From Wujia chipingensis (GTDB lineage: Bacteria; Bacillota; Clostridia; Lachnospirales; Lachnospiraceae): a DNA stretch of 64,000 nt. Under the pieces are notes generated by a model. The model did no database searches. It was given only the letters and a program-made list of their open reading frames with translations, and was not told where the DNA came from. The translations under genes and the position numbers were made by a program. The DNA lies in the NCBI RefSeq assembly GCF_014337155.1, contig NZ_CP060632.1, forward strand, positions 1,185,001-1,249,000, read 5' to 3'. This document shows, piece after piece, positions 37,649 through 45,664 of this stretch; within the stretch, counting starts at the first letter, position 1; each line of letters opens with the position of its first letter.

Positions 37649-38884
37649 TTATAGAACCGGGAGTTTTCTTGTATAATCGTTCGGAAGTGTGATGCCGTAA
37701 TGATTATAGTAGATGCAGTTGTAAAGTTCAGTTGCACGCAGATCGTATTGCCACATGGTGCGTGCGAGTTCTGTGTCAATGGCAGGATAGGCGGAAAGTA
37801 TAGTGTCAAAATCAGCTTTCTTCGTGATGACTGGAATCATAGATGATTCATGTAGCTGCCGGATCAAGCTGCTGGATTCCTTTTTCAGCGCCAGTATATT
37901 TGCATAACATGCATAGCCGGATCCGATAAACTTCTGCCGGTCGGACTCGGTATAGCCAAGCAGCAGATGCAGGAGCGCCCGGGCGATGCGGCTTCTTGTG
38001 ATGTCCTTCGTCTTTAACTGCTCGACAAGCACTTCATAGTCGATTGGATATGGGGCATGCTGCAGTTTATCCGCAAGTGCCGGGGAGATATCACAGATAT
38101 CCGAAAGCTCCGGTTCCCGAAGTCTGCAAGCCTGTACGAAAGGTGTCAGCATTGCATCCGACAGATAGGTGTGGTCGGGTGTCTCCATGCGCAAATAGGT
38201 TGCCGGTGGAACCTGTGCGGCAAGTGCTGAAAAGTCCGTTCCTTTCGCAAGGGCTGTCCGGATGGCAGTTGCCGAGCTGATCTGTGCCTGTAGATCGGTA
38301 TCGTGATAGTCATTTGAAATCCGTTTGATAAAGATTGGTCTGATATTGGCATGTAGCTTCTTAATCGCGCACAGATAGGAGAGCGCGAGCGTATTGTTTG
38401 GTGCCTTAAGAAGCGCGGCTGCCGAATCTCCGCAGATTGCGGCGATTGCAGTCTGTCTCGCTCTCGGGTAGGAAACTCCGACTTTTAATGCCTGCTTTAA
38501 GGCAAGCTGATAGTTCTCCGGTTCCTCGGTCAGAAACTCTGCCACCTGTTCAAATACGTCCGGTTCTGCCTCTTCAACGCCAAACGCCAGATAGTCAATC
38601 GCATGAAGGTTCTTTAAGATTGCGACAGCACCATCCGCAAAATCTCCGGCACTTCCGGTCGCATACACAAACGGAAGCTCTAAGCACAGGTCAAATCCAT
38701 CCGCAACCGCCATTTCCGCGCGTGTGTATTTGTCCCACAGGGCGATACTGCCACGCTGCAAGAAATTTCCGCTCATCAGCGCAATTGCGTGGTCGGCATG
38801 CGAAAGAGACATCGCTTCCTCGAAGAGATAGTGATGTCCGTTGTGATATGGATGAAATTCTGCTATGACTGCTACGTTACTCAT
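37649..38884 (-). CDS. tmcAL: tRNA(Met) cytidine acetate ligase TmcAL (YlbM)
   Basis: A 411-residue nucleotidyltransferase-fold protein. It begins NVAVIAEFHPYHNGHHYLFEE with an HIGH-like motif, then ALMSGNFLQRGSIALWDKYTRAEMA, both typical of YlbM/TmcAL. The enzyme uses acetate and ATP to make N4-acetylcytidine at the wobble base of elongator tRNA-Met. The start at 38884 leaves only six bases after the -10 box and no ribosome site, so the message may be leaderless. Downstream ylbJ is 49 bases away. Confidence 0.94.
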   Translation of the reverse strand: MSNVAVIAEFHPYHNGHHYLFEEAMSLSHADHAIALMSGNFLQRGSIALWDKYTRAEMAVADGFDLCLELPFVYATGSAGDFADGAVAILKNLHAIDYLAFGVEEAEPDVFEQVAEFLTEEPENYQLALKQALKVGVSYPRARQTAIAAICGDSAAALLKAPNNTLALSYLCAIKKLHANIRPIFIKRISNDYHDTDLQAQISSATAIRTALAKGTDFSALAAQVPPATYLRMETPDHTYLSDAMLTPFVQACRLREPELSDICDISPALADKLQHAPYPIDYEVLVEQLKTKDITRSRIARALLHLLLGYTESDRQKFIGSGYACYANILALKKESSSLIRQLHESSMIPVITKKADFDTILSAYPAIDTELARTMWQYDLRATELYNCIYYNHYGITLPNDYTRKLPVL

Positions 38885-38890
38885 ATCGTT

Positions 38891-38919
38891 ATTATACCAA
38901 TCCGGTTAGGATTCATCAA
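38891..38919 (-). promoter_or_regulatory. Minus-strand promoter of tmcAL
   Basis: Read on the minus strand: TTGATG, 17 bases, TATAAT. Its -10 ends six bases before the ATG at 38884, so transcription would start at or next to the first codon. Confidence 0.75.
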
Positions 38920-38956
38920 GGCTTGCCGGCTGGGATTTGGTGGAAACTTATTTTGG

Positions 38957-38985
38957 TTGGCATTTTTTTAACTATGATATATAAT
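38957..38985 (+). promoter_or_regulatory. Promoter of the DMT transporter at 39043
   Basis: TTGGCA, 17 bases, perfect TATAAT, divergent from the tmcAL promoter. Confidence 0.85.
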
Positions 38986-39042
38986 ATGGAATCGTTGATG
39001 ATATAGGACATTGACATTCAGGGATAAAATGGAGAATAGACG

Positions 39043-39981
39043 ATGAAGAACGAACAAGAAAAAACAGAATGGATGCAGAAACCGGTTGTAGTATGGCTTG
39101 GTGCGATGCTTTGCTGCTTCCTGTGGGGAAGCGCATTTCCGTGTATCAAGATCGGTTATAAGCTGTGGGAGATCAATTCTCTGGATACGGCATCGCAAAT
39201 TTTATTTGCGGGTATGCGTTTTTTGCTTGCGGGCATACTGGCAATCGTGCTCGGAAGTATGCTTGAGCGGCGGTTTTTGAAACCGGAGCAGGGCGCAGCA
39301 GGGAAGATTCTGTGGTTGTCGCTTCTGCAGACAGTCGCACAGTATATGTTCTTCTATATCGGACTGGCACATACAAGCGGCGTGAAGGCGTCGATTATAG
39401 AGGCAGTCAATGTGTTTGTCGCAATCCTTGTATCGGGGTGTCTGTTCCGGCAGGAGACGATCCATGCCAGACAGATGATCGGCTGTCTGATCGGATTTGC
39501 GGGTGTAGTGCTGATTAACTTAAATGGCGTAGACTTCCATATGCAGGCAAATGGAGAGGGCTTTATCCTGTTATCGACGATTGCCTACGCATTTTCATCC
39601 GTGTTCCTGAAGCGATATTCTGCAAAGCATAATCCGGTGATGCTTTCCGGCTATCAGTTCATCGTGGGTGGCATTATTTTGATCCTGTGTGGCCTGCTGC
39701 TTGGCGGACGGATGGGTGCGGTATCAGCATCCGCTATCGGAATTCTTGTGTATCTGGCGTTTGTGTCCGCCGTTGCCTACTCGCTGTGGGGACTGCTCTT
39801 AAAATACAATCCGGTATCGAAGGTGGCAGTGTTCGGATTCATGAATCCGGTGTTCGGTGTGATCTTATCCGCATGGCTGTTGGATGAGCGGGAGCAGGCA
39901 TTTGGTGTACTGAGCATAATTTCGCTTGCACTTGTCTGTGTGGGAATCTATATTGTCAATAAAAGAAATGAGAATTGTTAA
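39043..39981 (+). CDS. EamA/DMT family membrane transporter (second)
   Basis: A 312-residue protein with ten membrane helices. The EamA features include AMLCCFLWGSAFPCIKIGYKLW, MRFLLAGILAIVLG and the C-terminal KYNPVSKVAVFGFMNPVFGVILSAWLLDE. It is not closely similar to the transporter at 23923. It probably exports a small metabolite, substrate unknown. It has its own promoter and no ribosome site stronger than GGAG near the ATG. Confidence 0.9.
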   Translation: MKNEQEKTEWMQKPVVVWLGAMLCCFLWGSAFPCIKIGYKLWEINSLDTASQILFAGMRFLLAGILAIVLGSMLERRFLKPEQGAAGKILWLSLLQTVAQYMFFYIGLAHTSGVKASIIEAVNVFVAILVSGCLFRQETIHARQMIGCLIGFAGVVLINLNGVDFHMQANGEGFILLSTIAYAFSSVFLKRYSAKHNPVMLSGYQFIVGGIILILCGLLLGGRMGAVSASAIGILVYLAFVSAVAYSLWGLLLKYNPVSKVAVFGFMNPVFGVILSAWLLDEREQAFGVLSIISLALVCVGIYIVNKRNENC

Positions 39982-39988
39982 TTTGCTC

Positions 39989-40019
39989 TTGACCTAAAGG
40001 TAGGTGTAGGTGGTATAAC
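39989..40019 (+). promoter_or_regulatory. MerR-type promoter with 19-base spacer and dyad operator
   Basis: TTGACC and TATAAC are separated by 19 bases, the unusual spacing activated by MerR-family regulators. Within the spacer, ACCTA (39992-39996) and TAGGT (40007-40011) form an inverted repeat centred between the boxes. No MerR gene is in the window, so the regulator is encoded elsewhere. Confidence 0.75.
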
Positions 40020-40056
40020 GTAAGAGAACAATTATAGATACAGGAGATGAAACAAG

Positions 40057-40929
40057 ATGGAAAAGCAGATCAGACAGACATATTTCGAGGGCGAACGCCC
40101 ATTGTTTGGTGCGGAGCATCTGTCCATTCAAGATACGATTTTCGGGGAAGGAGAATCCCCGCTTAAGGAGAGCCGTGATATTTCGTTGGAAGGGAGCATT
40201 TTCCAGTGGAAATATCCGCTCTGGTACAGTAAGAATATTGCGGTGAAAGACGGCACATGGGCGGAAATGGCGCGTGCCGGTGTCTGGTACACCGATGATA
40301 TGACAGTCGAGCGCGCGCTGATCGAGGCACCGAAGAATTTCCGGCGCTGTCGCAGACTGACGCTCAAAGAAGTTGCCCTTCCAAATGCTTTAGAGACATT
40401 GTGGCACTGTACAGATGTGACACTCGATCACGTGATGGCAAAGGGCGATTATTTCGCGATGGACTGCGAGAACATGAAGATTCAGGACTTCCAGCTTGCG
40501 GGAAATTATTCGTTCGATGGAGCAAAAAATGTGGAGATCCACAATGCGAAGCTGCTCTCGAAGGATGCATTCTGGAACAGTGAGAATGTGACTGTCTATG
40601 ATTCGGTGATTTCCGGCGAATATCTGGGCTGGAATTCGAAGAATCTGACACTGATTAACTGTACGATCGAGAGCCTGCAGGGCATGTGTTATATTGAGAA
40701 TCTTGTGATGAAGAACTGCAAGCTGGTCAACACAACGCTTGCGTTTGAGTATTCGACGGTCGATGTGGAGATACAGGGCGGTATCGACAGCGTAATCAAT
40801 CCGACGTCCGGTGTGCTACGGGCAGATTCGATTGGAACGCTCATCATGGAGAAGGAGCGGGTGAACCCTGCAGATACAGAGATTATCTGTAAAGAGATCA
40901 AAGAGACGAGGGATCATGCTCCGAAGTAA
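40057..40929 (+). CDS. DUF3737 family protein
   Basis: A 290-residue protein of repeating short beta strands with Asn/Ser/Trp (SLEGSIFQWKYPLWYSKNI, VTLDHVMAKGDYFAMDCENM, NLTLINCTIESLQGM), the right-handed parallel beta-helix pattern of DUF3737. The family is widespread in Firmicutes and has no established function. It is the first gene behind the MerR-type promoter and is followed by a MalY/PatB gene 96 bases on, a pairing that hints at a shared stress or metabolite response. Confidence 0.88.
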   Translation: MEKQIRQTYFEGERPLFGAEHLSIQDTIFGEGESPLKESRDISLEGSIFQWKYPLWYSKNIAVKDGTWAEMARAGVWYTDDMTVERALIEAPKNFRRCRRLTLKEVALPNALETLWHCTDVTLDHVMAKGDYFAMDCENMKIQDFQLAGNYSFDGAKNVEIHNAKLLSKDAFWNSENVTVYDSVISGEYLGWNSKNLTLINCTIESLQGMCYIENLVMKNCKLVNTTLAFEYSTVDVEIQGGIDSVINPTSGVLRADSIGTLIMEKERVNPADTEIICKEIKETRDHAPK

Positions 40930-41025
40930 GATTAAGGCTATAATGAAGCAGGTTGATGTGTACGTAGGTCATCACGCTATCGCGAGGTGACAAATGATAT
41001 GAATGTTGCAGATGGAGAAGACGTT

Positions 41026-42183
41026 ATGGCATATGATTTTGATAAAATAGTAGATCGTTCCAATACGAATTCCATGAAATGGAACGTGGCAGAAGGCGAA
41101 CTTCCGATGTGGGTAGCGGATATGGATTTCGAGACAGCACCGGCAATTATGGAAGCAATCAGCAAGCGCGCGAGGCACGGTTGTTTCGGCTATACAGAGG
41201 TGCCGGATGCATGGTATCAGGCGTATATCGACTGGTGGAAGATACGCCATGATTTTACAATGGAGAAGGACTGGCTGATGTTTTGTACCGGTGTTGTACC
41301 GGCGATTTCGTCAATCGTGCGGAAGCTGACAACACCTGCCGAGAAAGTGCTGGTGCAGACGCCGGTGTACAATATATTTTTCAATTCGATTCTGAATAAT
41401 GGCAGACAGGTATTGGAAAGTCCGCTTGTATTCGACGGAAATGCATATCATATTGATTTTGAAGACTTGGAAAAGAAACTCGCAGATCCGCAGACGATGT
41501 TGATGATTCTCTGTAACCCACACAATCCGATTGGAAAGATCTGGGACAAAGCAACACTGGAACGAATTGGTGCTTTGTGCGCGAAGCATCATGTAATCGT
41601 GCTTTCAGATGAGATTCACTGTGATCTGACCGATCCGGGACGTGGATATATTCCGTTTGCATCGGTGTCCGATATCTGCCGGGATAACAGTATTACCTGT
41701 ATAGCTCCGACGAAGACATTCAATCTGGCAGGTTTGCAGACGGCAGCCATCTCTGTACCGAATCCGGTGATTCGCCATAAGGTATGGCGTGGGATCAACA
41801 CTGATGAAGTTGCAGAGCCGAATGCATTTGCGGTTGACGCGGCAATCGCGGCATTTACCAAGGGCGCAGACTGGCTAGATGCGCTCCGTGCCTATATCTA
41901 CGAGAACAAGCAATATGCAGTTCAGTATGTGAAGGAACAGATACCGGAGGTGGAGATTCTTTCTTCGGAGGCAACCTACCTGTTATGGATCTACTGCAAG
42001 GATCTTCCGGGAAATTCGCGCGAAATCGCACACCGCATCCGCAAGAAGACGGGATTGTTCCTGTCCGCCGGAAGCGGATTCTCCGGGGATGGGGACCGAT
42101 TCCTGCGACTGAATATCGCCTGTCCAAGAGCGTTGTTAAAAGACGGTATGGAGCGGTTGAAACGTGGGGTGGAATCACTATGA
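41026..42183 (+). CDS. MalY/PatB family PLP-dependent C-S lyase
   Basis: About 385 residues of a fold-type I aminotransferase. It begins YDFDKIVDRSNTNSMKWN and has ELPMWVADMDFETAPAI, both typical of MalY/PatB. The PLP-lysine region is APTKTFNLAGLQTAAIS, and NPHNPIGKIWDK lies before it. PatB-type enzymes split cystathionine or cysteine conjugates to thiol, pyruvate and ammonia. I choose ATG 41026, as it gives the family N-terminus and has GGAG eight bases upstream; in-frame GTG 40987 and ATG 40999 are longer alternatives. The stop overlaps the Nudix start (ATGA). Confidence 0.9.
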   Translation: MAYDFDKIVDRSNTNSMKWNVAEGELPMWVADMDFETAPAIMEAISKRARHGCFGYTEVPDAWYQAYIDWWKIRHDFTMEKDWLMFCTGVVPAISSIVRKLTTPAEKVLVQTPVYNIFFNSILNNGRQVLESPLVFDGNAYHIDFEDLEKKLADPQTMLMILCNPHNPIGKIWDKATLERIGALCAKHHVIVLSDEIHCDLTDPGRGYIPFASVSDICRDNSITCIAPTKTFNLAGLQTAAISVPNPVIRHKVWRGINTDEVAEPNAFAVDAAIAAFTKGADWLDALRAYIYENKQYAVQYVKEQIPEVEILSSEATYLLWIYCKDLPGNSREIAHRIRKKTGLFLSAGSGFSGDGDRFLRLNIACPRALLKDGMERLKRGVESL

Positions 42184-42641
42184 GAATGACAACATTATGT
42201 TATATCGAGCAGGATGGGAAATACCTCATGCTGCATCGGACGAAGAAAAAGAAAGATATCAATAAGGATAAATGGATCGGTGTCGGCGGACATGCCGAGG
42301 AGGGCGAAGGACCGGAAGAATGTCTGCTTCGCGAAGTGAAGGAAGAGACAGGGCTGACACTTACGTCGTACCGGTTCCGCGGGCTGATTACATTTATCAG
42401 CAACGAGTGTGAGCCAGAGCTGATGTGCCTGTTCACGGCAGACGGATTTACCGGAGAGCTGATCACCTGCAATGAGGGGGATCTGGTCTGGGTGGATAAA
42501 ACACAGGTGCCGGAGCTTCCGACCTGGAGCGGAGACGCCATATTCCTGAAGCAGATCCTGTCAGACGATCCAAGGTTTTTCACACTGCGGCTTGTGTATG
42601 TGGGCGATACGCTGGTGGAACACCGGTTACAATTTTATTAG
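42180..42641 (+). CDS. Nudix hydrolase, MutT-like
   Basis: A 153-residue Nudix protein. The Nudix box is complete: GGHAEEGEGPEECLLREVKEETGL fits G-x5-E-x7-RE-U-x-EE-x-GU around residues 39-61. The N-terminus TLCYIEQDGKYLMLHRT is the form found in 8-oxo-dGTP diphosphatases (MutT/YtkD-like), so a role in cleaning the nucleotide pool is plausible, but specificity is uncertain. It starts within the stop of the MalY/PatB gene, so the two are translationally coupled. Its end overlaps the convergent MATE gene by 15 bases. Confidence 0.9.
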   Translation: MRMTTLCYIEQDGKYLMLHRTKKKKDINKDKWIGVGGHAEEGEGPEECLLREVKEETGLTLTSYRFRGLITFISNECEPELMCLFTADGFTGELITCNEGDLVWVDKTQVPELPTWSGDAIFLKQILSDDPRFFTLRLVYVGDTLVEHRLQFY

Positions 42642-43952
42642 GCGGTAAATCACATACGCTGCAACCGCGGAGATGGTCTCTGTGGCCGGGAATGCCCAGA
42701 AGACTCCATTGGCACCGAGGACGCGGCTTAAAACAAAGGCAGCAGGTATCATGACAACGGCATAACGCGACAACGAAATCAGCAGGGACGCCATTCCCTT
42801 TTGCAGGGCTTCGAGCGCACCGCAACAGGTGACCGAAACTGCCGAGATGATAAATCCGATGCATATGATCGTGAGTGCCTTGACACCGATCTCAACCGTC
42901 GTCTCATTGTCGGTGAAAAGTCCGATCATCTGTCCCGGTATGAGCAGGGAAAGCAGCACACCGACCGCCATCACACCGGCGGTCAGACAGAGTGTAGTCC
43001 GGAAGATCTGCCGGACACGTTTCTTCTCGCCGGCACCGTAGTTGAAGCTGATGATCGGTCGAATACCCTGGATGATTCCGTTTGCAGACAGGTAAATAAA
43101 TGTCTGCAGCTTATAATAAGCCCCAAGCACGAGGACGTATTTCTCCGAAAATGCTGTCAGGATACCGTTCAGACAGGAGATCATGAGCGACGGCAGCGCC
43201 ATGTTCAGGGAAGCCGGAATGCCGACGGCGTATAGATTCCCAAGCAATGCCTTGTTAAACGACAGGTTCTTACGCTTGAAGGACAGCGGCAACGGACGGA
43301 AGATGCAGAATAGCACATAGACAAGTAATGTGATCGTCTGTCCGATTCCGGTTGCGTAAGCGGCTCCCGCCATCCCCATCTTCGGAAATGGTCCGATGCC
43401 GAAGATCATCAGCGGATCGAGTACGATGTTGGAGATAAAGCCGCACATCATACTGAGCATGGAAACCTTCATTCTGCCGACCGACTGGAAGATCTTCTCC
43501 AGCGAGATTCCAAGCATGATGATGACCGAGAACACGAATACGTGGTTGGCGTAGGTAAGTCCCATCTCGATGATTGCTTCATCCTTCGTATAAAGTCTCA
43601 GAAAATGCGGCATACCGGCCATACAGGCAACCATCAGAATGATTCCGTGGATCACACTTAAGAACATGCCTGTGACCGCTGCCTCGTCCGCTTTCTCCTG
43701 ATCCTTCGCACCAAGACAAAATGCAATTCTTGCATTCATCGCGATACCGAATCCAACCGCAATCGCAGTCATCAGATTCTGCAGCGGATATACAAGCGAG
43801 ATTGCAGTCATGGCATCTTCACTGATCTTCGCCACAAAATAGCTGTCGACGATGTTGTATAGGGAATTGATTGCCATGGAAATAACCATCGGCAATGACA
43901 TCGAGATAACCAACGGTAAAATCGGTTTTTCTTTCATAAAATTCTGGTTCAT
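42627..43952 (-). CDS. MATE family multidrug efflux transporter
   Basis: About 441 residues with twelve membrane helices. MATE features are VISMSLPMVISMAINSLYNIVDSYFVAK, VGFGIAMNARIAFCLGAKD and IIQGIRPIISFNYGAGEKKRVR in the second half. It resembles the MepA-like branch that exports cationic drugs by ion antiport. The ATG at 43952 is set by AGGAG nine bases upstream. A leader of about 208 bases with conserved-looking hairpins and an intrinsic terminator precedes it, so expression is probably controlled by transcript folding. Confidence 0.93.
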   Translation of the reverse strand: MNQNFMKEKPILPLVISMSLPMVISMAINSLYNIVDSYFVAKISEDAMTAISLVYPLQNLMTAIAVGFGIAMNARIAFCLGAKDQEKADEAAVTGMFLSVIHGIILMVACMAGMPHFLRLYTKDEAIIEMGLTYANHVFVFSVIIMLGISLEKIFQSVGRMKVSMLSMMCGFISNIVLDPLMIFGIGPFPKMGMAGAAYATGIGQTITLLVYVLFCIFRPLPLSFKRKNLSFNKALLGNLYAVGIPASLNMALPSLMISCLNGILTAFSEKYVLVLGAYYKLQTFIYLSANGIIQGIRPIISFNYGAGEKKRVRQIFRTTLCLTAGVMAVGVLLSLLIPGQMIGLFTDNETTVEIGVKALTIICIGFIISAVSVTCCGALEALQKGMASLLISLSRYAVVMIPAAFVLSRVLGANGVFWAFPATETISAVAAYVIYRLIKL

Positions 43953-43986
43953 GTTTTTCACTCCTGTGTAATTGTTGTGTATATCA

Positions 43987-44021
43987 CCCTGCCTGCGGGC
44001 AGGGCAAACCCGTCTGCCGGG
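43987..44021 (-). other. GC-rich hairpins just before the MATE ribosome site
   Basis: CCCTGCC pairs perfectly with GGCAGGG around a four-base loop (43987-44004), and a second stem CCCG/CGGG lies at 44009-44021. On the minus strand they sit about 20 bases upstream of the AGGAG site, where they could shape ribosome access or the anti-terminator fold. Confidence 0.5.
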
Positions 44022-44046
44022 CAGGACAAGAAGAATTGTCTTGCAT

Positions 44047-44078
44047 AAAAAAGCCACACAGCAAATATACTGTGTGGC
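44047..44078 (-). terminator. Intrinsic terminator inside the MATE leader
   Basis: On the minus strand GCCACACAG pairs with CTGTGTGGC over an eight-base loop, followed by six T residues. It lies between the MATE promoter and gene, so transcription must read through it. Confidence 0.88.
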
Positions 44079-44084
44079 GAAAAA

Positions 44085-44158
44085 AGAATTCTCTTAAAAA
44101 ATCCACTCCCGTAAAGGGTTTTGGTATGTGATTGCGTGTCCGGTATGATTCCGGACAC
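44085..44158 (-). promoter_or_regulatory. Candidate riboswitch aptamer upstream of MATE, possibly guanidine-IV (mepA) type
   Basis: Right after the predicted transcript start comes a perfect eight-base hairpin, GTGTCCGG/CCGGACAC with a seven-base loop (44136-44158). After a single-stranded ACATACC-AAAA segment comes a small CCC/GGG hairpin (44108-44118), and then the terminator. Aptamer-like folds followed by a terminator ahead of a MepA-like MATE gene are the context of guanidine-IV riboswitches. I cannot compare with the consensus, so the class is a guess; the regulatory leader itself is well supported. Within the 380-base gap 43953-44332 no ORF is credible. Confidence 0.5.
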
Positions 44159-44166
44159 TTTCTGTA

Positions 44167-44195
44167 TTCTAACGGGTGGGAGGATATTTGTCAAG
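44167..44195 (-). promoter_or_regulatory. Minus-strand promoter of the MATE leader
   Basis: On the minus strand: perfect TTGACA, 17 bases, TAGAAT. The transcript start is expected near 44160. Confidence 0.85.
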
Positions 44196-44227
44196 TGGGG
44201 AGAGATAGATGCTGATCTGAATTTCCA

Positions 44228-44260
44228 GCTATCACTTTTTGCTATTTTAGTGTAAAATAA
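44228..44260 (+). repeat. Copy 1 of a 33-base terminator-like motif
   Basis: This copy starts GCTATCACTTTTT and ends AGTGTAAAATAA. Near-identical 33-base copies occur at 46318-46350 and 48195-48227. A degenerate upstream half (GATA and GCTG) could pair with CAGC and TATC. The TGTAAAATAA end may also serve as a -10 region for the WYL gene. Confidence 0.55.
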
Positions 44261-44332
44261 GATAAACACAAAGCTGATGCAGGTAACGGCTTGGAAGAGT
44301 CATAGATTATACTATAAGAAGGGGATAACACG

Positions 44333-45373
44333 ATGGATAACACATCAGAACAGAAAACAGAAAATCAGGAAAAAAAGAAGATTGTCCGGGGACCAAGACT
44401 CAACCAGAAACTAAAAATCATGTATCTGATGAAGATTCTGCTCGAAGAGACAGACGAAGATCATGACCTGACACTGAACGAAATCGTTGAGAAACTGAAA
44501 GCATACAATGTCACAGCAGAGCGGAAGAGCCTGTACAGTGATATCGAGAATCTGCGAACGTTTGGTCTGGATATCATAGGTATGCAATATGGCAAGACCT
44601 ACCATTATAAGGTTGCAAGCCGGCAATTCCAGCTTGTCGAGCTGAAACTTCTCGTAGATGCGGTGCAGTCCTCCAGATTCATCACAGAGAAGAAATCCGA
44701 CGAGCTGATCGCGAAGCTTGAGAGCTACGCAAGCAAATACGAGGCGAAGAAGCTGGCACGTCAGGTCAATGTAAATGGACGCGTGAAGACGATGAACGAA
44801 CGCATCTATTACAGCGTGGATAAGATTCACGAGGCGTTAAATGAGGAGAGCCAGATCAAATTCCAATATTTCACATGGACGGCAGATAAGAAGATGGAAT
44901 TGAAGCATGGCGGGGCTTACTATAGTGTCAGCCCGTGGGCGCTGTGCTGGGATGACGAGAAATACTATCTGGTAGGATATGACAATAGAGAATACAAGAT
45001 CAAACATTTCCGCGTCGATAAGATGGCAGACGTGTCTGTGGTCTATGAGGAGCGGGAAGGAAAAGAGGAATTCTCGAAAATGCAGATGTCGGAGTACACG
45101 AACAGGCTTTTCGGCATGTTCGATGGCAATTTGGAAACAGTAACGCTTCTGTGTGAGAACCATGCTGCAAATGTGATTATTGACCGTTTCGGAACCGATA
45201 TTCCGCTCATGAAGACCGACGCAGAACATTTCACAGTCCGGGTACGGGTCTCCGTCAGCAAATTGTTCCTTAGCTGGATCATGGCAATCCCGGGAGTGAA
45301 GATCGTGGCTCCCGAGCGCACGGTAGATATGATGAAATCAGAGATTAAGCGGCTGCAGGAAATGTATCTGTAA
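44333..45373 (+). CDS. WYL-domain transcription regulator
   Basis: A 346-residue protein with an N-terminal winged helix (about 25-85: KIMYLMKILLEETDEDHDLTLNEIVEKL, ERKSLYSDIENLRTFGLDI), a WYL domain (about 165-230: IKFQYFTWTADKKMELK, VSPWALCWDDEKYYLVGYD) and a C-terminal WCX region ending KSEIKRLQEMYL. WYL proteins sense nucleic acids or nucleotides, and many control defence loci. It is divergent from the MATE gene and is the last gene before the accessory region, but I see no direct proof that it controls either. Confidence 0.92.
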   Translation: MDNTSEQKTENQEKKKIVRGPRLNQKLKIMYLMKILLEETDEDHDLTLNEIVEKLKAYNVTAERKSLYSDIENLRTFGLDIIGMQYGKTYHYKVASRQFQLVELKLLVDAVQSSRFITEKKSDELIAKLESYASKYEAKKLARQVNVNGRVKTMNERIYYSVDKIHEALNEESQIKFQYFTWTADKKMELKHGGAYYSVSPWALCWDDEKYYLVGYDNREYKIKHFRVDKMADVSVVYEEREGKEEFSKMQMSEYTNRLFGMFDGNLETVTLLCENHAANVIIDRFGTDIPLMKTDAEHFTVRVRVSVSKLFLSWIMAIPGVKIVAPERTVDMMKSEIKRLQEMYL

Positions 45374-45463
45374 GAGAGGGATGGGGAGTCAATGATTAAA
45401 CTGTAAGTATAATGACAGACAAATAATGCTGTGGTATCCTGTTAACAACGAAGAAACAGACAT

Positions 45464-45501
45464 GCCCGTATAGTTAAATGGATAGAATAATCGGCTACGA
45501 C
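45464..45501 (+). other. 5' half of a tRNA-Arg(ACG)-like gene
   Basis: The stretch contains a GCCCGTA acceptor strand, TA, a D-arm with the invariant-like TGGATAGAAT, the 5' anticodon stem ATCGG and a seven-base loop CTACGAC with anticodon ACG (45497-45499). After the loop the sequence should read CCGAT to close the stem, but reads ATTCTG, and no T-arm or matching 3' acceptor follows. It looks like a tRNA gene cut exactly at the anticodon loop, at the junction of core and accessory DNA. The remainder of the 291-base gap 45374-45664 holds no ORF. Confidence 0.4.
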
Positions 45502-45664
45502 ATTCTGTAATATCTTTTCGATTTCAGATTTAACTTTCCAAGTTGCACTCATAATTTGTTTCGCGAAGAATTCAATATTGCAAGACCATATTTATGACAG
45601 TTGTTTTTGGTAGGCTGTGGGGATAAAGAATGGTATACCAGATCAAAAGAGGGGGGGATACAAT

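Noticed and set aside
41985..42179. Upstream extension of the Nudix ORF
   Set aside because: It overlaps about 195 bases of the MalY/PatB gene in another frame; ATG 42180 gives the ATGA overlap and the family start.
45464..45540. Complete tRNA gene
   Set aside because: The anticodon stem does not close after the loop, and no T-arm or matching 3' acceptor strand is found; only the 5' half is supported.
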